Below, in pieces: positions 1 to 12,656 of a stretch of 17,073 nt of DNA. The notes under the pieces were generated by a model. That model was not told where the DNA came from. It ran no database searches and was given only the letters and a program-made list of their open reading frames with translations. How positions within the stretch are numbered: the first letter of the stretch is position 1; every line of letters begins with the position of its first letter. Source of the DNA: Actinomycetota bacterium. GTDB lineage: Bacteria > Actinomycetota > Actinomycetes > Actinomycetales > Angustibacteraceae. The position numbers and the translations under genes were made by a program. The stretch is from contig JACMOY010000298.1 of NCBI GenBank assembly GCA_014377795.1, forward strand, positions 1 through 17,073, given 5' to 3'.

Positions 1-548
1 AGGGGGTCTTCGAACGCCAGCCGGCCCATCGTCTGCAGGCGCTCGGCGATCGCGATCATCGGGGCGATCGCCTCGGCCACCCGGGTCGCCTTGGTCATCG
101 CGTCGCTCGCGAGCGGGCCGGAGTCCTTGGTGGCCCACACGATCCCCCAGACCCGCCCGTCCAGGTGCACGGGGACGCTCAGCGCGGCGACGTGGTCGTA
201 CCGCTCGAGCAGGTCTGCGCCGACGTAGGACAGGTCGGGGTCGTGGTGGTCGTAGGCGACCCCGATGCCGCGGCCTCGGTCGAGCAGCTCCTCGTAGGTG
301 GCCAGGTCGAACACCTCGTCCTGCGGGAAACGCACCTCGCTGGGCGCCAGCGCTCCCACGTTGACGACGGTGCGGACCAGGCCGCGGTCGCGTTCCCACC
401 TCGACAGCGACACCGACGCCGCGCCCAGGCGCTCCAGGGCGTACTCGGCGGGGACCGCGAGCAGCTCCTCGTGCCGGGCCCGTGGCATCTGCAGCAGGCG
501 CAGCAGGGCCAGGTCCTCGGGGCGAGGGCCGGACTCCTTTGTGCTCAC
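1..548 (-). CDS. GAF-domain protein, N-terminal part; probable GAF-GGDEF diguanylate cyclase (truncated by window edge)
   Basis: This is the first ~182 codons of a gene that runs out of the window at position 1. The product begins MSTKESGPRPEDLALLRLLQ and continues as a soluble single GAF-like sensor fold (about residues 25-165), with alternating strands such as AALSVPVHLDGRVWGIVWA, then a helix (AEAIAPMIAIAERLQTMGRL). The last visible residues are AFEDPL. In GAF-GGDEF proteins this helix-plus-DPL is where the GGDEF domain starts (DPLTGLxNRR); the complete cyclase in this window has the same DPLTGL after its GAF domain. The cyclase part is therefore inferred, not seen. No signal peptide or membrane segment is visible. 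GTG codons at 554 and 548 both could start it; GAAGGG at 563-558 lies 9 nt before the 548 codon but only 3 nt before 554, so I prefer 548. It lies 38 bp downstream of the maltokinase-glgB stop on the same strand, with no terminator seen between, so it may be the last gene of the glgE operon. Confidence 0.75.
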   Translation of the reverse strand, partial: MSTKESGPRPEDLALLRLLQMPRARHEELLAVPAEYALERLGAASVSLSRWERDRGLVRTVVNVGALAPSEVRFPQDEVFDLATYEELLDRGRGIGVAYDHHDPDLSYVGADLLERYDHVAALSVPVHLDGRVWGIVWATKDSGPLASDAMTKATRVAEAIAPMIAIAERLQTMGRLAFEDP

Positions 549-592
549 TGTCACGTACCCTTCGCTGGACGACGCGGGGACTGCGCACGACC

Positions 593-5937
<5,345 letters not shown>

Positions 5938-5939
5938 CG

Positions 5940-7976
5940 CTAGGCCCCCCTCACGTGCACGATGTGGGCGGGTTCGACGTGCGGGTCCAGCCGCACGAAC
6001 ACGTGCTCACCCCAGTGCCACTCGTTGCCGGTCACCAGGTCGTGCGCCACGAACGAGCTGCCCCAGGCCAGGCCGAGGGCGGGCAGGTCGAGGTGGACGG
6101 TCGTGGCGCGCACGCCGTGCGGGTCGAGGTTGACGACGACGATCAGCAGGTCGGGGCGTCCGGTCGGCGACTGGGCGGCGGTGAGCCGTCGGCTGTAGGC
6201 GATGACCGAGTCGTCGTCGGTCGGGTGGAACACGATGTTGCGCAGGCGCTGCAGCGCCGGGTGGTCGCGCCTGATCTGGTTCAGCCGCGTCAACCACGGT
6301 GCGATGCTGCGGCCCTCGCGCTCGGCGCCCGCCCAGTCGCGGGCCTTGAACTCGTACTTCTCGTTGTCGATCTGCTCCTCGACGCCGGGGCGCGCGACGT
6401 TCTCGACCAGCTCGTAACCCGAGTAGATGCCCCACGTCGGGGCCATCGTCGCGGCCAGCGCCGCACGCAGCCGGAAGGCCGCGCGCCCGCCGTACTGCAT
6501 CGTCGGCGTGAGGATGTCGTGCGTCGTCGGCCAGAAGCTGGGGCGCATGTAGTCGGCGCTGTCGCCGGACAGCTCGGTGAGGTACTCGGTGAGCTCGGCC
6601 TTGGTGTTGCGCCAGGTGAAGTACGTGTACGACTGGTGGAAACCGGCCTTGGCCAGGGTGTGCATCATCGCCGGCCGGGTGAAGGCCTCGGCCAGGAAGA
6701 CCACCTCGGGGTGGCGCGCTGCGACCTGGGCGATCAGCCACTCCCAGAACTGCACCGGCTTGGTGTGCGGGTTGTCGACCCGGAACAGCGTGACCCCGTG
6801 CTCGACCCACAGCAGCACCACGCGCAGCACCTCGGCGTAGATCCCCGCCGGGTCGTTGTCGAAGTTCACCGGGTAGATGTCCTGGTACTTCTTGGGCGGG
6901 TTCTCGGCGTAGGCGATGGTGCCGTCGGACGTGGTGGTGAACCACTCGGGGTGCGCGGTGACCCACGGGTGGTCGGGCGAGCACTGCAGCGCGAGGTCGA
7001 GCGCGACCTCCAGGCCGAGGCGTCGGGCCTCGGCGACGAGGGCGTCGAAGTCCTCGAACGTGCCCAGGGTGGGCTCGATGGCGTCGTGCCCGCCGTCGGC
7101 CGACCCGATCGCGTACGGCGACCCCGGGTCCTGGGGCCGTGGGTCCAGGGTGTTGTTTCGGCCTTTGCGGTTCGTCGTCCCGATCGGGTGCACCGGGGTG
7201 AGGTAGGCGACGTCGAAGCCCATGGCCGCGATGGCCTCCAGCCGCCGGGCCGCGGTGCGCAGCGTCCCGCTCGTCCACGTGTCGGTGCGCTCGTCGTACG
7301 TCGCGCCCTCGGACCGCGGGAAGAACTCGTACCAGGCGCCGACCAGGGCCCGCTGGCGCTGCACGCGCAGCGCCAGCTCGGCGCTCGGGCTGACCATCTC
7401 GCGCACCGGGATCGCGGCCAGGGCCGAGTGGACAGCGGCCGACGTCCCGGCGGCCAGCCGCGCCTGCGCCGGCCGCGAGGTGTCGCGCAGCCCCACCACG
7501 GCCTCGGCGAGGACGCGCTCGTGCGCGGGTGACCGGCCCGGCGTGGCACCCGCGGACTCCAGCAGCAGGGCGCCCTCGGCGAGCATCAGCTCGGTGTCGA
7601 CGTCGGCGGCGACCTTCAGGACGGCATCGTGCGCCCACGTGCTGTAGGGGTCGGACCACCCCTCGACGCGGAAGGTCCACTCACCCTCGGCGTCCGGCAC
7701 CAGGTCGGCGCCCCACAGGTCCAGCCCCGGCTCGAGGCAGGTCATCTGCACGGGCGCCCGCAGGACGCCGTCCGGTCCGGTGAGCACCGCCGTCGCGCTG
7801 ACCGCGTCGTGGCCTTCGCGGAAGACGGTGGCCCGTACGGGCACCGCCTCACCGACGACGCACCGCGCTGGCCACCGACCGGAGTCGACGACGGGGGACA
7901 CAGCCAGGACGGGGATGCGACCGATCACCGCAGGGACGCTACCGACTGCGGGGTGCCCAGCGCACACCAAGACCAT
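5940..7976 (-). CDS. glgE: Alpha-1,4-glucan:maltose-1-phosphate maltosyltransferase
   Basis: A 678-residue GH13 (subfamily 3) enzyme that transfers maltosyl units from maltose-1-phosphate to the non-reducing ends of alpha-1,4-glucan, the polymerising step of the GlgE pathway. The N-terminal beta domain has family sequence ([38 protein letters not shown]). Next come a helical region, the conserved [15 protein letters not shown] (210-224), and the barrel with nucleophile Asp401 ([10 protein letters not shown]), acid/base Glu430 (VFLAEAF) and Asp487 (THDILTP). [13 protein letters not shown] (363-375) is also typical. The open frame continues far upstream, but there it is only the antisense of glgP; homology starts near the ATG at 7976, giving a length like the Streptomyces (~675) and Mycobacterium (~700) proteins. 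No convincing ribosome site precedes this ATG, and GTG codons at 7928 and 8009 are alternatives. First gene of the operon; the TTGCA inverted repeats just upstream suggest sugar-responsive control. Confidence 0.96.
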   Translation of the reverse strand: MVLVCAGHPAVGSVPAVIGRIPVLAVSPVVDSGRWPARCVVGEAVPVRATVFREGHDAVSATAVLTGPDGVLRAPVQMTCLEPGLDLWGADLVPDAEGEWTFRVEGWSDPYSTWAHDAVLKVAADVDTELMLAEGALLLESAGATPGRSPAHERVLAEAVVGLRDTSRPAQARLAAGTSAAVHSALAAIPVREMVSPSAELALRVQRQRALVGAWYEFFPRSEGATYDERTDTWTSGTLRTAARRLEAIAAMGFDVAYLTPVHPIGTTNRKGRNNTLDPRPQDPGSPYAIGSADGGHDAIEPTLGTFEDFDALVAEARRLGLEVALDLALQCSPDHPWVTAHPEWFTTTSDGTIAYAENPPKKYQDIYPVNFDNDPAGIYAEVLRVVLLWVEHGVTLFRVDNPHTKPVQFWEWLIAQVAARHPEVVFLAEAFTRPAMMHTLAKAGFHQSYTYFTWRNTKAELTEYLTELSGDSADYMRPSFWPTTHDILTPTMQYGGRAAFRLRAALAATMAPTWGIYSGYELVENVARPGVEEQIDNEKYEFKARDWAGAEREGRSIAPWLTRLNQIRRDHPALQRLRNIVFHPTDDDSVIAYSRRLTAAQSPTGRPDLLIVVVNLDPHGVRATTVHLDLPALGLAWGSSFVAHDLVTGNEWHWGEHVFVRLDPHVEPAHIVHVRGA

Positions 7977-7993
7977 CGGGACCGCGCCGCCGT

Positions 7994-8018
7994 CTGCAAG
8001 TCCTTGCACAGGGTGCAA
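7994..8018. promoter_or_regulatory. Candidate operator: three TTGCA half-sites in the glgE-glgP divergent region
   Basis: On the plus strand CTGCAAG (7994-8000) is followed after 2 nt by CTTGCA (8003-8008), giving an inverted repeat TGCAAG-tc-CTTGCA. The same central half-site also forms TTGCAC-agg-GTGCAA (8004-8018). The three half-sites are centred 9-10 nt apart, about one helical turn. LacI-family regulators of maltose and amylase genes in Streptomyces (MalR/Reg1) are known to use CTTGCAG-like half-sites, and CTTGCAG occurs here on the minus strand. The site is 18-42 nt before the glgE ATG and 55-79 nt before the glgP GTG. A regulator of this family is inferred, not shown. Confidence 0.5.
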
Positions 8019-8059
8019 AAGAACGGCGGACAGCGACCACGGGAGGTCGCGGGGGCCAC

Positions 8060-8065
8060 TACGAT
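8060..8065 (+). promoter_or_regulatory. Probable -10 box of glgP; leaderless start
   Basis: TACGAT fits the actinobacterial -10 pattern TANNNT and ends 7 nt before the glgP GTG, so transcription would begin at or beside the start codon. There is no Shine-Dalgarno sequence at usable spacing (GGGAGG at 8041-8046 is too far away), consistent with a leaderless mRNA. I see no clear -35 box. Confidence 0.45.
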
Positions 8066-8076
8066 CACGATCGTGA
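8065..8076. repeat. Perfect 12-bp palindrome over the glgP start codon
   Basis: TCACGATCGTGA is its own reverse complement and covers the last base of the putative -10 box and the GTG start. It could be an operator placed at the transcription start. Chance occurrence in CG-rich sequence is also possible. Confidence 0.35.
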
Positions 8077-10655
8077 GAGCGATCCGACGCTTCAGCGTCC
8101 GCACCGTCCTGCCCGCGCCCATCGCCGCCCTCGGCGAGCTCGCGAGCAACCTGCGCTGGTCGTGGCACCCCCCGACCCACGACCTGTTCTCGGGTCTGGA
8201 CCCCCAGCTGTGGACGAGGGTCCGCCACGACCCGGTCGCCCTGCTCGGGGCGCTGTCCAGCGTGCAGCTCGCCGCTCTGGCCGCGGACCCCGGGCTCGTG
8301 GCTCGCGTCGATGCGCTGTCCGCCGACCTGCAGCGCTACCTCGAGCAGCCGCGCTGGTACCAGACGTACGCGCAGGAGCAGGGCGAGGCCGGTGTGCCGC
8401 GCTCGATCGCCTACTTCTCGGCCGAGTTCGGCATCACGGCGGTGCTGCCGCAGTACTCCGGCGGCCTCGGCATCCTGGCCGGCGACCACCTCAAGGCCGC
8501 GTCCGACCTCGGTGCCCCGATCGTCGGCGTCGGCCTGTTCTACAAGACCGGGTACTTCAAGCAGTCGCTCTCGCGCGAGGGCTGGCAGCAGGAGAACTAC
8601 CCGGTGCTGGACCCCGACGGCCTGCCGCTCGCGCTGCTGCGCGAGGCCGACGGCTCGCCGGCCGAGGTGGTCGTCGGGCTGCCCGGCGGACGCCGGCTCG
8701 CGGCCCACGTCTGGCGAGCGCAGGTCGGCCGCGTGCCGCTGCTGCTGCTGGACTCCGACGTCGAGGCCAACGACGAGGGCGCCCGCACCATCACCGACCG
8801 GCTGTACGGCGGCAGCGGCGACCACCGGCTGCAGCAGGAGATGCTGCTCGGCATCGGGGGCGTGCGGGCGCTGCGGCTGTGGTCGCGACTGTCGGGTGCG
8901 CCGGTGCCGGACGTCTACCACTGCAACGAGGGCCACGCCGGGCTGATGGGTGTCGAGCGCATCCGCGAGCTGGTGCAGGGCGAGGGCATGACCTTCGCCG
9001 AGTCCCTCGAGGCCGTGCGCGCCGCGACCGTGTTCACCACGCACACGCCGGTCCCCGCCGGCATCGACCGGTTCGGCTCGGACCAGATCCGCACCTACCT
9101 CGGCGGCGACAACGCGGACGAGGGCATCACGGTCGAGCAGATCATGGCGCTGGGTGCCGAGGACTACCCCGGCGGCGAGGCCGGCATCTTCAACATGGCG
9201 GTCATGGGCCTGCGCCTGGGCCAGCGCGCGAACGCCGTGTCGCAGCTGCACGGCGAGGTCAGCCGCCACATGTTCGACGGCCTGTGGCCGGGCTTCGACG
9301 ACCGCGAGGTGCCGATCGCCTCGATCACCAACGGCGTGCACGCCCCCACCTGGGTCGACCGGCGGATGTTCGAGCTGGTCGACACCCCCCTCGGCACCGA
9401 CGCGCTGGACGAGAAGGCGGCCTGGGGGCAGGTCGCCCAGGTGCCGGTCGACGCCGTCTGGGCGGTGCGGCGGCAGATGCGCGAGCAGCTGGTGGTCGAG
9501 GCGCGCCGGCGGTTGCGCTCGTCCTGGCTCAAGCGCGGCGCCAGCAGGGCCGAGCTGGGCTGGACCGAGACGGTGCTGGACCCCGACGTCCTGACCATCG
9601 GGTTCGCCCGCCGGGTGCCGACGTACAAGCGCCTGACGCTGATGCTGCGCGACCCCGACCGGCTCAAGGCGCTGCTGCTGCACCCGACCCGCCCCGTCCA
9701 GCTGATCATCGCCGGCAAGTCCCACCCCGCCGACGACAAGGGCAAGTCCCTGATCCAGGCGATGGTGCGGTTCGCCGACGACCCCGCGGTGCGGCACCGG
9801 ATCGTCTTCTTGCCCAACTACGACATCGCGATGGCGCAGTACCTCTACCCCGGCTGCGACGTGTGGCTGAACAACCCGCTGCGCCCGTTCGAGGCGTGCG
9901 GGACGTCGGGCATGAAGTCGGCGCTGAACGGTGGGCTCAACCTCTCGATCCTGGACGGCTGGTGGGACGAGTGGTTCGACGGCGAGAACGGCTGGGCGAT
10001 CCCCACCGCCGACGGCGTCGAGGACCCTGAGCACCGCGACGACCTCGAGGCGGCGGCGCTGTACGACCTGATCGAGGGCCAGGTGGCGCCGCGCTTCTAC
10101 GACCGCGACGAGGCGGGCCTGCCCGGTCGCTGGCTCGAGATGGTCAGCCACACCCTGCAGACGCTCGGGCCGAAGGTGCTGGCCAGCCGGATGGTCACCG
10201 ACTACGTCGAGCAGCTCTACACGCCGGCCGCCCGGGCCGGGTGGGGGCTGAACGGCGCCGGCTACCCCGGTGCCCGCGACCTGGCCGCGTGGAAGGCCAG
10301 GCTGCGGGTCGCCTGGCCCGCCGTCCGCGTCGACCACGTCGAGTCCTCGGGCGTCAGCGACGCACCGCAGGTCGGTGACGTGCTCTCGGTGCGGGCGTTC
10401 GTCTCGCTGGACGCCCTGGCCACCGACGACGTGCGGGTGCAGGTCGTGCACGGCCGCGTGTCAGACACCGACGAGCTCGCCGACACCGAGTCGGTCGACC
10501 TCGTGCACGCCGAGACCTACGAGGGTGGTCGCCACCGGTTCGAGGGCGACCTGCGGCTGTCCCGCACGGGGGCGTTCGGGTACACGGTGCGCGTGCTGCC
10601 CGCCCACGCGGGCCTGGCGACGTCCGCCGAGCTCGGGCTGGTCGCCAACGCCTGA
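8073..10655 (+). CDS. glgP: Alpha-glucan (glycogen/maltodextrin) phosphorylase
   Basis: An 860-residue GT35 phosphorylase that releases glucose-1-phosphate from the ends of alpha-1,4-glucan, using pyridoxal phosphate. It begins MRAIRRFSVRTVLPAPIAAL, followed by the DUF3417-type N-terminal segment with NLRWSWHPPTHDLF, as in the actinobacterial GlgP form (Mycobacterium tuberculosis protein ~863 residues). Visible motifs: QYSGGLGILAGDHLKAASDL (127-146), NEGHAG (285-290), HTPVPAG (324-330), FARRVPTYKR (511-520), and the cofactor loop GTSGMKSALNG (610-620) with Lys615 as the expected Schiff-base lysine. The C-terminal ~100 residues form an extra beta-rich domain. The GTG at 8073 is chosen because homology begins there and a -10-like TACGAT sits 7 nt before it. 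Divergent from glgE; the next gene starts within 50 bp, suggesting cotranscription with the diguanylate cyclase. Confidence 0.95.
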   Translation: MRAIRRFSVRTVLPAPIAALGELASNLRWSWHPPTHDLFSGLDPQLWTRVRHDPVALLGALSSVQLAALAADPGLVARVDALSADLQRYLEQPRWYQTYAQEQGEAGVPRSIAYFSAEFGITAVLPQYSGGLGILAGDHLKAASDLGAPIVGVGLFYKTGYFKQSLSREGWQQENYPVLDPDGLPLALLREADGSPAEVVVGLPGGRRLAAHVWRAQVGRVPLLLLDSDVEANDEGARTITDRLYGGSGDHRLQQEMLLGIGGVRALRLWSRLSGAPVPDVYHCNEGHAGLMGVERIRELVQGEGMTFAESLEAVRAATVFTTHTPVPAGIDRFGSDQIRTYLGGDNADEGITVEQIMALGAEDYPGGEAGIFNMAVMGLRLGQRANAVSQLHGEVSRHMFDGLWPGFDDREVPIASITNGVHAPTWVDRRMFELVDTPLGTDALDEKAAWGQVAQVPVDAVWAVRRQMREQLVVEARRRLRSSWLKRGASRAELGWTETVLDPDVLTIGFARRVPTYKRLTLMLRDPDRLKALLLHPTRPVQLIIAGKSHPADDKGKSLIQAMVRFADDPAVRHRIVFLPNYDIAMAQYLYPGCDVWLNNPLRPFEACGTSGMKSALNGGLNLSILDGWWDEWFDGENGWAIPTADGVEDPEHRDDLEAAALYDLIEGQVAPRFYDRDEAGLPGRWLEMVSHTLQTLGPKVLASRMVTDYVEQLYTPAARAGWGLNGAGYPGARDLAAWKARLRVAWPAVRVDHVESSGVSDAPQVGDVLSVRAFVSLDALATDDVRVQVVHGRVSDTDELADTESVDLVHAETYEGGRHRFEGDLRLSRTGAFGYTVRVLPAHAGLATSAELGLVANA

Positions 10656-10703
10656 GTGCGGCGGGGGCCTCAGGTCGGGCGCCCGGTCTGCCGATCCGCA
10701 CCT

Positions 10704-12656
10704 GTGCCCGACGACCGACCCGTGCCCCGACCCGGCCTCCGGGGTCTGCTGCCGCTCGGGGCGGCTCTGGTGCTGCTGGTTCCCACCTACCTGCTGACCC
10801 TGACCGGGGGATCGCAGCCGGTGGCCGCTGTGCTCTCGGCCCTCGGGGGTGTCGGGGTGCTCGCCGTGGCCGCACTGGCCCGACGCCGCACCGGCGGCAT
10901 CGGGCCCGGCCAGTGCGAGCTGCTGGCGGGGATCGGCGTCGGGGTGGCCGTCGTCGCTCTCGCGAGCGCGCGGACGCCGCAGAGCTCACTGGGGCTGATG
11001 GCGGCGCTGGTCGTCCTGGGCGGTCTAGGGCGCGGCACCGGTTTCGTGCGGCGCTGGACGGCGGTGGGTGTGGGTGGCGGCGTCCTGTGCGCGCTCACCC
11101 GCCTGCCGACCGGCCTCGGGCTGCGGGTGGCCGTGGCGCTCGCCGTCGTGGGCGGCCTGGCCCTCGGGCTGCACCGGGCGCGCCGGTCGGCCGAGGGCCG
11201 GCTGCACGACCAGGTGGAGACGCTGGCCCGGTCGCAGGCGGCCCTCGCCGACTCCGAGCTGCATTACCGCAACCTGTTCGACCACAGTCCGATGGGGGTG
11301 GGGATGGCCGACCACCGGGGCGTCTTCGTCGCCGTGAACGAGGCGATGGGGGTCATCCTCGGGCGCGACCCGGCCGACGTCGTCGGACGCACCTCGGTCG
11401 ACTACACCCACCCCGACGACTGTCACCTCGTCGCGCGCGCCCGGCTGGTGGACGGCGAGCCGGTGGTGCGCCGGGTGCGCAAGCGGATCCTGCGGCCCAC
11501 CGGTCAGGTGCGGTGGATCGAGGTGACCGGCAGCACGATGGTCGGCGCCGACGGACTGGCGTGGACCGTGGGGCACATGTGGGACGTGACGCACGAGGTG
11601 GAGGCCGCGAGCCTGCTGGCCACGGCTCAGCGGGACGTCGCGAACCTCGCCGACGTCGTGCGCCGGATGCACTCCGGGGACGACGTGCGCTCGGCGATCG
11701 TGAGCGCGGCCCAGGGTGTCGCCGGCGCCCTCAGCGCCGTCCTGCTCGAGCACGACGGCGCCGAGCACCTCGTGGTCAGCGCCCAGACCGGGGCCGAGCG
11801 GCTCGTCGGGGTGCGGGTGCCGGCGGCGGGTGCCACCGCAGCCGGGCACGTGTGGCGCACCGGAACGCCCCTGTTCGTGGCCGACCCGGTCGGCCACCCG
11901 CTGGTCTCGCCCGAGCTGCTGGACGTCGTCGGTGGGCGCTCGCTGATGTGGCAGCCGGTGTCGGTCGCGGGCCAGGTGCTGGCGGTGCTCGTCGTCGCCT
12001 GGCCGCACCGCGTCGCCGACCTGGACGACCGGGTCGCGCGCTCGGTGCAGGTGCTGGCCGACGAGGCCGCGCTCGCCCTGCAGCGCGAGTCGATGATCCG
12101 CTCGCTCGAGTCGATGGCGGCCACCGACCCGCTGACCGGGCTGGCCAACCGCCGCGCGTGGGACCAGCGCCTGGCGGCGGCCATGGCGGGGGCGCAGCGC
12201 ACGGGATCGCCGCTGACGGTGGCGCTGGTCGACGTCGACCACTTCAAGGCCTTCAACGACCAGCACGGCCACGGTGAGGGTGACGCGATCCTGCGGGTCT
12301 TCGCCGACGTCGCGGGCGCGACCGTGCGCGGCGCGGACCTGCTGGCCCGCTGGGGCGGCGAGGAGTTCGCCCTGATGCTGGCCGACTGCGCGTCCGGCGC
12401 GGACGCGCTCGCTGCCGTCGACCGGGTCCGCACGAGCATGCCGGGCCCGACGACCTGCTCGGCTGGCGTCGCCACCTGGGACGGTGTCGAGACGGCGCAG
12501 CAGCTGATGATGCGCGCCGACAGCGCCCTCTACGCAGCCAAGAGCGCGGGCCGTGACCGCGCCGTTGGCGCCCCGTCGACGGCGACGGCGCCCGCCCAGC
12601 GGGCCCTCACGGGCTGGGGCGACGCACCTGCAGCACCTGCATCGAGCCAGCGCTGA
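10704..12656 (+). CDS. Membrane-anchored PAS-GAF-GGDEF diguanylate cyclase
   Basis: A 650-residue protein predicted to make cyclic di-GMP from two GTP. Order: about five or six hydrophobic segments (~14-34, 38-60, 72-89, 95-110, 118-131, 139-157) that anchor it in the membrane; a linker helix; a PAS domain (~183-300, HYRNLFDHSPMGVGMADHRG, ending WTVGHMWDVTHEVE); a GAF domain (~310-460); and GGDEF (472-620), starting DPLTGLANRR. The active site is GGEEF (551-555) and the metal/substrate segment is VDVDHFKAFND. The product-inhibition I-site RxxD is present as RGAD (542-545), five residues before GGEEF. It should thus be active and feedback-inhibited. A low-complexity tail follows (~620-650). 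The start is uncertain: GTG at 10656 (immediately after the glgP stop), 10704 or 10722 are all in frame, and none has a clear ribosome site. Its last 50 bp overlap glgX on the other strand. Confidence 0.9.
   Translation: MPDDRPVPRPGLRGLLPLGAALVLLVPTYLLTLTGGSQPVAAVLSALGGVGVLAVAALARRRTGGIGPGQCELLAGIGVGVAVVALASARTPQSSLGLMAALVVLGGLGRGTGFVRRWTAVGVGGGVLCALTRLPTGLGLRVAVALAVVGGLALGLHRARRSAEGRLHDQVETLARSQAALADSELHYRNLFDHSPMGVGMADHRGVFVAVNEAMGVILGRDPADVVGRTSVDYTHPDDCHLVARARLVDGEPVVRRVRKRILRPTGQVRWIEVTGSTMVGADGLAWTVGHMWDVTHEVEAASLLATAQRDVANLADVVRRMHSGDDVRSAIVSAAQGVAGALSAVLLEHDGAEHLVVSAQTGAERLVGVRVPAAGATAAGHVWRTGTPLFVADPVGHPLVSPELLDVVGGRSLMWQPVSVAGQVLAVLVVAWPHRVADLDDRVARSVQVLADEAALALQRESMIRSLESMAATDPLTGLANRRAWDQRLAAAMAGAQRTGSPLTVALVDVDHFKAFNDQHGHGEGDAILRVFADVAGATVRGADLLARWGGEEFALMLADCASGADALAAVDRVRTSMPGPTTCSAGVATWDGVETAQQLMMRADSALYAAKSAGRDRAVGAPSTATAPAQRALTGWGDAPAAPASSQR
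12607..12656. other. 50-bp convergent 3' overlap of the diguanylate cyclase and glgX
   Basis: The cyclase reads through to its stop at 12656 on the plus strand while glgX continues to its stop at 12607 on the minus strand, so the last ~16 codons of each are antisense to the other. The shared part encodes the non-conserved Ala/Pro/Ser tail of the cyclase and the C-terminal end of GlgX. I see no terminator hairpin with a T-run between them, so read-through antisense transcripts are likely. Confidence 0.85.

Noticed and set aside
7977..10451. Open frame extending glgE upstream to give a ~1500-residue protein
   Set aside because: The extra 825 codons are exactly antisense to the strongly conserved glgP gene, and GlgE homology begins near 7976. 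Antisense frames stay open easily at this GC content.
10676..10685. CGGGCGCCCG palindrome after glgP considered as a terminator
   Set aside because: There is no loop and no T-run, and 10-bp GC palindromes are expected by chance here; the next gene seems to be cotranscribed.
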